Origin: Neisseriaceae bacterium JH1-16
Lineage (GTDB): Bacteria > Pseudomonadota > Gammaproteobacteria > Burkholderiales > Chromobacteriaceae
NCBI GenBank assembly: GCA_025989215.1
Contig: JAPDNP010000002.1
Coordinates: 496,001 to 560,000, forward strand
Direction of reading: 5' to 3'
Length of the DNA stretch: 64,000 nucleotides
The position numbers and the translations under genes are program-made. Positions 58,777 to 64,000 of the stretch are shown piece by piece (position 1 is the first letter of the stretch; the number at the start of each line of letters is the position of its first letter). A model generated the notes under the pieces. It did no database searches and was not told the DNA's origin. It worked only from the letters and a program-made list of their open reading frames with translations.

Positions 58777-60363
58777 TTACATGGCTCCAGCCTGCACAGC
58801 CTCCCCCGCCCGCTCCCGCAACTGATACTTCACCACCTTCCCCGACGCATTGGTCGGCAGCGCGTCGACCAGCAGCACCCGGCGCGGCACCTTGTAGTTG
58901 GCCATCTGCTCGCGGCACCAGGCGATCAGGCTGGCTTCGGCAAGCTTTTCTCCCTGCTTCGCCACGACATACGCCCAGCCGACCTCGCCCAGGCGTTCGT
59001 CGGGCATGCCGATCACCGCCGCCTGCGCGACGGCCGGGTGGTTGGCCAGCAGCCGCTCGATCTCGGCCGGGTAGCAGTTGAAGCCGCCGACGATGAACAG
59101 ATCCTTGATGCGGTCGGTGATGCGCAGGTAGCCGCGCTCGTCGAGCACGCCGACATCGCCGGTGTGCAGCCAGCCGTCCGCGTCGATGTTGGCGGCGGTG
59201 GCGGCGGGGTCGTCGAAATAGCCGGCCATCACGTTGTAGCCACGCAGCAAGAGTTCTCCCTCCTGCCCGGCCGGCACGGTATTGCCCGCCGTGTCGACGC
59301 AGCGCAGCTCGACCCCGGGCAGCGCGTGGCCGCAGCTGGTGGCGGTGGTGAGCGGGTCGTCGGTGGCCTCGCTCATCGCGGCGAAGCCGCAGGATTCGGT
59401 GAGGCCATAGCCGGTCAGCACGATGTCGAAGCCCAGCTCCTTGCGCATCCGCTCGATCAGTATCGGCGGCACAGTGGCGGCGCCGGTGACGGTGGCACGC
59501 AGGCTAGACAGATCGAAGCTCGCCAAATCCGGTTCGGCCAACAGGCTGTGGAATAGCGTGGGCGGGCCGGGCAGCACGCTGATGCGCTGATCGGCGATAC
59601 GGCTCAGCACCCGGCGCGTGTCGAACACCGGTTCCATCAGCACGGTGGCACCGGCAGTCAGCGCGGCGAGCCAGCCGGCCTTGTAGCCGAAGGTGTGGAA
59701 GAACGGGTTGACGATCAGGTAGCGGTCGGCGGTGGTCAGGCGCATGCAGCCGGCCCAGGCGGCGACGCCGCGCAGGTTCTGGCCGTGCCGGGTCATCACC
59801 CCCTTGGGGTGGCCGGTGGTGCCCGAGGTGAACATCAGGTCGGACAGATCGTCCGGCCCGACCGCGGCGGCGCGCGCCAGCACCGCCGCGTCGTCCACGC
59901 CCTGGCCCTGTGCGACGAAGCCGACCCAGTCGAGCTCGCCGGGTTCGGTGTCGCCGATCACCACCAGCTGTTCCAGCGTGGCCGGGCGATGCTCGGCCAG
60001 CAGCGCCGGGTAGCGCGCGCCGAGGAAGTCGCCCGCGCAGAACAGCAGCCGCGCCCCGCTGCGCTCCAGGATATAGCCGGCCTCCAGCCCCTTCATACGG
60101 GTGTTGATCGGCACCAGTACCGCGCCGACGCTGTGGATGGCCAGCGCGGCGATGATCCACTCGGAGCAGTTGGGCGCCCAGATCGCCACCCTATCCCCTT
60201 TATTAATACCGAAGGCGAGCAAGGCGGCGGCGGCGCGGCGGCGGCGCACGTCGAGTTCGGCATAGCTGAGGGTGACGCCGTCGTGCTCGATCGCCGGGTG
60301 ATCGGCGCTGTGCACGGCGCGCTCGGTGATCAGCTGGGGGATGGTCGAATAGCTCGGCACCAT
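58777..60363 (-). CDS. fadD3: FadD3-like acyl-CoA synthetase (HIP-CoA ligase)
   Basis: The 528-residue adenylate-forming enzyme has LMFTSGTTGHPKGVMTRHGQ (P-loop), NPFFHTFGYKAG, LPGPPTLFHSLL, VTGAATVPPILIERMRKELGFDIVLTGYGLTESCG, WLHTGDVGVLDERGYLRITDRIKDLFIVGGFNCYPAEIE and Lys in [16 protein letters not shown]. The blocks agree with FadD3 (Rv3561), which activates HIP to HIP-CoA to start C/D-ring breakdown. It is last in the operon from the KstD-like gene. AGGAAATCCC-type sequence near the ATG is weak. A partial copy of its 3' end lies at 57739-58035. Confidence 0.9.
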   Translation of the reverse strand: MVPSYSTIPQLITERAVHSADHPAIEHDGVTLSYAELDVRRRRAAAALLAFGINKGDRVAIWAPNCSEWIIAALAIHSVGAVLVPINTRMKGLEAGYILERSGARLLFCAGDFLGARYPALLAEHRPATLEQLVVIGDTEPGELDWVGFVAQGQGVDDAAVLARAAAVGPDDLSDLMFTSGTTGHPKGVMTRHGQNLRGVAAWAGCMRLTTADRYLIVNPFFHTFGYKAGWLAALTAGATVLMEPVFDTRRVLSRIADQRISVLPGPPTLFHSLLAEPDLASFDLSSLRATVTGAATVPPILIERMRKELGFDIVLTGYGLTESCGFAAMSEATDDPLTTATSCGHALPGVELRCVDTAGNTVPAGQEGELLLRGYNVMAGYFDDPAATAANIDADGWLHTGDVGVLDERGYLRITDRIKDLFIVGGFNCYPAEIERLLANHPAVAQAAVIGMPDERLGEVGWAYVVAKQGEKLAEASLIAWCREQMANYKVPRRVLLVDALPTNASGKVVKYQLRERAGEAVQAGAM

Positions 60364-60416
60364 GGGAAATCCTCGGACAGATGCCGGCAGGCCGGCGAGT
60401 AGAGAAGTGTGAAATG

Positions 60417-60437
60417 GGCCTGCCTGGATGGCAGGCC
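60417..60437 (-). promoter_or_regulatory. Hairpin between the reductase gene and fadD3
   Basis: GGCCTGCC and GGCAGGCC pair around 5 bases, 9 bases past the reductase stop. There is no T-run, so partial termination or mRNA stabilisation is possible. Confidence 0.4.
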
Positions 60438-60445
60438 TTACGACA

Positions 60446-61468
60446 TCAGGGGAAAGCGACGCGCAACGTGGCCGACACCGGCCGCGCCTGGCAGGCCAGG
60501 ATCCAGCCTTCGGCCAACTCGGCGGCGTCCAGCACCTGGTTGCCGGCCATCGTCACCTCGCCCACCTCGACCTTGCACATGCAGGCGCCACAGGCACCGG
60601 CGCGGCAGGACGATGGCGGCTTCATGCCGGCGCGGGCCATCGCGTCGAGCAGCGCCTCGCCCGGCTGCCAATCGAAGGCGTACACCTCGTCATCCAGCGA
60701 CACCTCCACCTGCGCGGCGGGGCCGTCGGCCGTCGGGGCCGGTGCGTCGCCGGCGACGAAGCGCTCCAGATGCACCCGCTCGGCCGGCACGGCCAGGCTC
60801 GCCATCGCCGCCTCGGCGGCGGCCATGAACGGCGCCGGTCCGCAGATGAAGGCGTCGGCGTTGCGCCACGGCGCGGCGAGGCTGGCGAGCTGTTCGGCCG
60901 ACGTGATGCCCTGCACGCCGTCGAGCCAGTGGATGACGCGGAAGCGCTGCGGATGCACGCGCGCCAGCTCGGCCAGCTCGGCGGCGAAGATCACCGAGCG
61001 CTCGTCGCGGTTGGCGTACAGCAGCGTCACCTGCCCGCGCCCCACCGCCAGCGCCGACTTGGCGATGGCGATCACCGGGGTGATGCCGCTGCCACCGGCG
61101 AACAGCAGTAGGTCGGCATCCAGGCTGGCCGGCACGAACAGGCCGGCCGGAGCCGCCACCTCCAGCCAGTCGCCGGCGGCGACGTGGTCGCACAGCCAGT
61201 TGGACGCCCGGCCGTCGCGCACCCGTTTCACCGTCACCTTGGGCGCTTCGGCCAACCTGGCGCTGCTGGCCAGCGAGTAACAGCGCGTCACCACCTCGCC
61301 CGCCACCGGCAGGCGGAAGGTGAAGAACTGGCCGGGCTTGGCGCGGAAGCATTCGGCCAACTCGGCCGGCACCTCGAACACGAAGGACTTGGCATCGGGC
61401 GTCTCAGTGCGCACCTCGGCGACGCGCAGCCGATAGAAGCCCGGGGCGGGATCGCGGGCGTAGTCCAT
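60446..61468 (-). CDS. Ferredoxin-type oxidoreductase, KshB-like (FAD, NAD and C-terminal 2Fe-2S)
   Basis: The 340-residue protein has an N-terminal FAD domain (VTRCYSLASSARL), an NAD domain (LLLFAGGSGITPVIAIAKSAL, CGPAPFMAAAEAAM) and a C-terminal plant-type 2Fe-2S domain with SCRAGACGACMCKV and a last Cys in ILACQARPVS. This is the order of KshB, HmpB and PaaE. KshB feeds electrons to the Rieske oxygenase KshA (9alpha-hydroxylation), which is not in the window. Three TTGGCCGAA words fall in this gene. It lies 3 bases behind the SDR. Confidence 0.88.
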   Translation of the reverse strand: MDYARDPAPGFYRLRVAEVRTETPDAKSFVFEVPAELAECFRAKPGQFFTFRLPVAGEVVTRCYSLASSARLAEAPKVTVKRVRDGRASNWLCDHVAAGDWLEVAAPAGLFVPASLDADLLLFAGGSGITPVIAIAKSALAVGRGQVTLLYANRDERSVIFAAELAELARVHPQRFRVIHWLDGVQGITSAEQLASLAAPWRNADAFICGPAPFMAAAEAAMASLAVPAERVHLERFVAGDAPAPTADGPAAQVEVSLDDEVYAFDWQPGEALLDAMARAGMKPPSSCRAGACGACMCKVEVGEVTMAGNQVLDAAELAEGWILACQARPVSATLRVAFP

Positions 61469-61471
61469 GGC

Positions 61472-62245
61472 TCAGTCCGCGTTCAACAGGAAGCCGTTGT
61501 CGACGCGCAGCTCCAGCCCGTTCACCCAGCGCGACTCGTCCGAGGCAAGGAACAGCACCACGTTGGCGACGTCCACCGGCTCGCACATGCGCGCCAGCGG
61601 GTCGGCGCCGCTGTCGCTCATCTGGCTCGGGTCGGCCTGCGCCGCCAGCGCCGCCACCATCGGGGTCTTGATGCCGTCCGGGTGGATGGAGTTGCAGCGG
61701 ATGTTGTACTTCAGCCTCTTGCAGTAGGCGGCGACACTGCGGGTCAGCGCGGACACCGCGCCCTTGCTGGCCGAATAGGCGCAGAACATCGACATGCCGC
61801 CGATGCCGGCCAGCGACGACATATTGACGATCGAGCCGCCGCCGCTGTCCTTCATCGCCTTCACCGCCGACTGGCAGCCCAGGAAATAGCCGGCGGCGTT
61901 GATGTCGAGCATGCGCTTCCACTGCTCGAGCGTGGTGTCTTCGATCGAGCCCAGCTGCAGGATGGCAGCGTTGTTGACCAGCACGTCGAGTCGGCCGAAA
62001 CGCGACAGCGTCGTCTCCATCGCGAGCTGCCAGTCGGCCTCGCTGGCGATGTCGTGGCGCACGAACAGCGCGGCGTCGCCGATTTCGCTCGCCAGCGCCT
62101 GGCCGGCGTCGGCGTTGACGTCGGTGATCACTACCCGGGCGCCCTCTCGCGCCAACAGCAGCGCGTCCTCGCGGCCCACGCCGCTGGCGCCGCCGGTGAT
62201 CAGGGCCACCTTGCCGGCCACCCGGCCATTAGCTTGTTGTGTCAT
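61472..62245 (-). CDS. 3beta/17beta-hydroxysteroid dehydrogenase-like SDR
   Basis: The 257-residue SDR begins RVAGKVALITGGASGVGREDALLLAREGARVVITDVN and has RHDIASEADWQLAMETTLSRFGRLDVLVNNAAIL, MSSLAGIGGMSMFCAYSASKGAVSALTRSVAAYCKRLKYNIRCNSIHPDGIKTPM and SDESRWVNGLELRVDN. Several of these (RHDxxSEADW, VNSIHPDGIxTPM) are as in Comamonas 3beta/17beta-HSD, which oxidises sterol 3- and 17-hydroxyls with NAD+. The start at 62245 has GAGGAGACAAGCA. It overlaps the end of the KstD-like gene by 17 bases. Confidence 0.88.
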   Translation of the reverse strand: MTQQANGRVAGKVALITGGASGVGREDALLLAREGARVVITDVNADAGQALASEIGDAALFVRHDIASEADWQLAMETTLSRFGRLDVLVNNAAILQLGSIEDTTLEQWKRMLDINAAGYFLGCQSAVKAMKDSGGGSIVNMSSLAGIGGMSMFCAYSASKGAVSALTRSVAAYCKRLKYNIRCNSIHPDGIKTPMVAALAAQADPSQMSDSGADPLARMCEPVDVANVVLFLASDESRWVNGLELRVDNGFLLNAD

Positions 62246-63911
62246 TGCTTGTCTCCTCGATATTGGTAGGCAGGGGGTTGGCCGAAGCAGTCCGGCCGGG
62301 GTGAGTTTCTGTCGCATGGCGGCCGGCGCGCCGTCCCGACCACAGGCAGTCGGCGAGCGACAGCCCGCTGACGTAGCGGCAGGAGGCGATGCCGACCGCG
62401 GCGCGGCCGGCGGCATACAGGCCCGGGATGGGCCGCTGCACGGCGTCGAGCACCGCGCCGCTGGCCTCGTCGACGGCCAGGCCGCCGAGCGTGATGGTTG
62501 GGCACGGGAACAGCCGGCTGGTGGCCGACACGTCGAGCGCGTAGAACGGACCGGTGTCGAGCGCCTGCAGCAATGCGGCCGACTTGCCGAAGTCGGCATC
62601 GATGCCTGCACTAGCGGCAGCGTTGTAGCGGGCGACGCTGTCGCCCAACGTGGCCGGATCGGCGCCGATGCGGCGTGCCAGCGCGGCGAGCGTGTTGCCC
62701 TTGCACCGTGCCAGCCGCATCAGCAGCCAGGCCGGCACGCTCTGAAACGACCACAGCCCGCCGTGGCGCAGCTCTGCAAGCGCCGCCTTGACCTGTGCGG
62801 CGTCGAGGATCAGCCAGGCGCGGCCATCCTGCTTTTCGACCAGTTCGTGGCCGATCGCCGCGCCGTACTGTTCCTCGTTGCAGAAGCGCTGCCCCATGCG
62901 GTTGACCAGCATGCCGTGCACCCAGGCATAGGGCGGGTTGATGAAGCGCCAGGCCGACATACGGTCGAGGTGCTTGACCTCCGCTGCCAGCGGTTCGGCC
63001 AACCTTAGGGCCTCCCCGTCGCAGCCGGGGCTGCCGAGCGCGAAAGTGGCGCGATACGCCGGCGCCTCGCGCGCCACCCGCTCGCGGTCGAAGATGAAGC
63101 CGCCGGTAGTCAGCACCACCGCGCGGCGCGCCTCGATGCGGCAGGGTTGGCCGAAGCGGCGCTCCAGCCAGCTCAAGCTGCTGCGGGCGATGGAGCCCAA
63201 GGCCGGGTGAGCACCGTGCAGACCGAACACCAGCGGCGCCAGGCGGCGGTGCAAGGCACAGGCGAGCGTGCCCGGGCGCAGCCGGGTGAACTCGGCGCCG
63301 ATCACCCGGCCGGCATCGTCGGTGATCAGCCGCTCGGCGCGTGACTGCAGCAGTTGGCCGATGCCGGCGCGGCGCACCGCGGCGGCCAGGGTGGCGAACA
63401 GCACGCTGCCGGACATTCCGGCGCCCTTCACCCGGTGGCCACGCGGTGCCGGCGGCGCCTCGCCCTGGTAGGCGGCCACCGTCTCGTTGCCGGAGTAGTA
63501 GAGGTAATAGTCGTCGGTGGGATAGGAGGTCTTGTGCGGCGGCACACTGGCCGCAAACTCGACGCCGAGCGATTCCAGCCAGCGCCCCAGCCCGACGCTG
63601 TCGGCGCAAAAGCGTTGCAGCGTGTCGGCCGACACCGCATCGCCCACCTCGTGGCGCAGGTAGTCGACCATCGCCGCCGGGGTGTCGGCAAAGCCGGCCT
63701 CATGCTGCTGCGCCGTGCCGCCGCCGAGGTACACCACCCCGCCGGACAGGGCACTGGCCCCGCCGCCGCCGAAGCGGTCGGCCACCAGCACCGATGCGCC
63801 CTGTTCGGCCGCCGCCAATGCCGCCGCTGCCCCGGCCGCGCCGAAGCCGATCACCAGCACGTCGCAGCTGGCCTGCCAGTGTTGTTCGCTGTGCTCCGTG
63901 TCCGCGGCCAT
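62229..63911 (-). CDS. FAD-dependent 3-ketosteroid dehydrogenase-like flavoprotein
   Basis: The 560-residue protein has an N-terminal dinucleotide fold DVLVIGFGAAGAAAALAAAEQGASVLVADR, then GGGGASALSGGVVYLGGGT, the substrate-binding cap region with GAGMSGSVLFATLAAAV, LTTGGFIFDRE, and a C-terminal FAD segment FPCPTITLGGLAVDEASGAVLDAVQRPIPGLYAAGRAAVGI. It belongs to the fumarate reductase/KstD flavoprotein group. The exact type (delta1- or delta4(5alpha)-dehydrogenase) cannot be told because the C-terminal Tyr-x-x-G context (SCRYVSGLSLADCLWSGR) differs from standard KstD. It is first in its operon, 55 bases from a steroid-regulon motif. An upstream GTG is an alternative start. Confidence 0.82.
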   Translation of the reverse strand: MAADTEHSEQHWQASCDVLVIGFGAAGAAAALAAAEQGASVLVADRFGGGGASALSGGVVYLGGGTAQQHEAGFADTPAAMVDYLRHEVGDAVSADTLQRFCADSVGLGRWLESLGVEFAASVPPHKTSYPTDDYYLYYSGNETVAAYQGEAPPAPRGHRVKGAGMSGSVLFATLAAAVRRAGIGQLLQSRAERLITDDAGRVIGAEFTRLRPGTLACALHRRLAPLVFGLHGAHPALGSIARSSLSWLERRFGQPCRIEARRAVVLTTGGFIFDRERVAREAPAYRATFALGSPGCDGEALRLAEPLAAEVKHLDRMSAWRFINPPYAWVHGMLVNRMGQRFCNEEQYGAAIGHELVEKQDGRAWLILDAAQVKAALAELRHGGLWSFQSVPAWLLMRLARCKGNTLAALARRIGADPATLGDSVARYNAAASAGIDADFGKSAALLQALDTGPFYALDVSATSRLFPCPTITLGGLAVDEASGAVLDAVQRPIPGLYAAGRAAVGIASCRYVSGLSLADCLWSGRRAGRHATETHPGRTASANPLPTNIEETSNDTTS

Positions 63912-63965
63912 GTTCGCCACCCGTTAGAAGGATGGCGCCATCTTCGCGGCCGGACGGTCGGGCAA

Positions 63966-63984
63966 CATCGTCCGAGGGGACTAG
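63966..63984 (-). promoter_or_regulatory. Steroid-regulon motif for the KstD-like/fadD3 operon
   Basis: In gene orientation CTAGTCCCCTCGGACGATG, 55 bases upstream of the KstD-like start. Confidence 0.65.
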
Positions 63985-64000
63985 GGGGGATTGCGGGGAA

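Noticed and set aside
1-64000. tRNA, rRNA and known Neisseriaceae uptake words (GCCGTCTGAA)
   Set aside because: I looked for cloverleaf genes, rRNA-like stretches and the classical word and found none.

Overview
The window is GC-rich, densely coded bacterial DNA, most likely from a betaproteobacterium. The signs are a DUF3460 gene, a tol-pal block, purE-purK, and a steroid-catabolism gene set that mixes Comamonas-type (tes) and actinobacterial-type (ipd/fad) functions. I cannot name the genus. No rRNA, tRNA, CRISPR array or transposase gene was seen.

Layout. (1) 1-7.4 kb is housekeeping: a FosA-like fragment, purK-purE, cpoB-pal-tolB-tolA-tolR without an adjacent tolQ, an O-methyltransferase and a DUF3460 protein. 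(2) 7.4-18.3 kb begins the steroid region: an old-yellow-enzyme reductase, a DUF1302/DUF1329 outer-envelope pair, short-chain dehydrogenases, a frameshifted NTF2-like gene, and the meta-cleavage operon tesD-E-F-G (hydrolase, hydratase, acylating aldehyde dehydrogenase, aldolase). (3) 18.5-26.9 kb is an unrelated catabolic insert: nitrilase, NCS1 permease, aldehyde dehydrogenase, guanidinobutyrase and a LysR regulator, then an MFS exporter with a PadR regulator. (4) 27.1-33.0 kb has a divergent LLM monooxygenase / VOC plus flavin-reductase pair, a soluble BdlA-like chemotaxis protein, a MEKHLA protein and a diiron protein. (5) 33.1-53.6 kb is the core: RND exporter plus YCF48-like protein; ketosteroid isomerase, thiolase, MaoC, ipdF, ipdE1, fadE and an SDR; then a ten-gene operon running from the extradiol dioxygenase through ipdA, ipdB, ech, ipdC, echA20 and two fadE to fadA6. 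(6) 53.7-57.7 kb is an AT-rich island of small orphan genes, several immunity-like, followed by a broken copy of the fadD3 3' end. (7) 58.2-63.9 kb has an SRPBCC gene and the operon of a KstD-like flavoprotein, 3beta/17beta-HSD-like SDR, KshB-like reductase and fadD3.

Function. Together the genes import or export sterols (DUF1302/1329, RND, YCF48), oxidise and isomerise the A ring (SDR, KstD-like, isomerase), cleave the aromatised A ring (tesB, then tesD), turn the C5 fragment into central metabolites (tesE-F-G), and degrade the C/D rings as CoA esters (fadD3, ipdF, ipdE1, echA20, ipdC, ipdAB, fadA6). The 9alpha-hydroxylase oxygenase (KshA), a clear HsaA/TesA2 oxygenase and any dedicated regulator are not in the window.

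Two sequence-level signals stand out. A 9-base word, TTGGCCGAA, occurs about 42 times on the two strands (roughly 0.4 expected), usually as GTTGGCCGAA, in the manner of a DNA uptake sequence. A 19-bp motif, YTAGTCC-N3-Y-N-GACGATG, occurs ten times, mostly 55-107 bp upstream of steroid operons and in the same orientation relative to the gene, so it looks like the operator or promoter of the steroid regulon. Three nested inverted-repeat, MITE-like elements sit in the steroid operon gaps, one of them between ipdA and ipdB.
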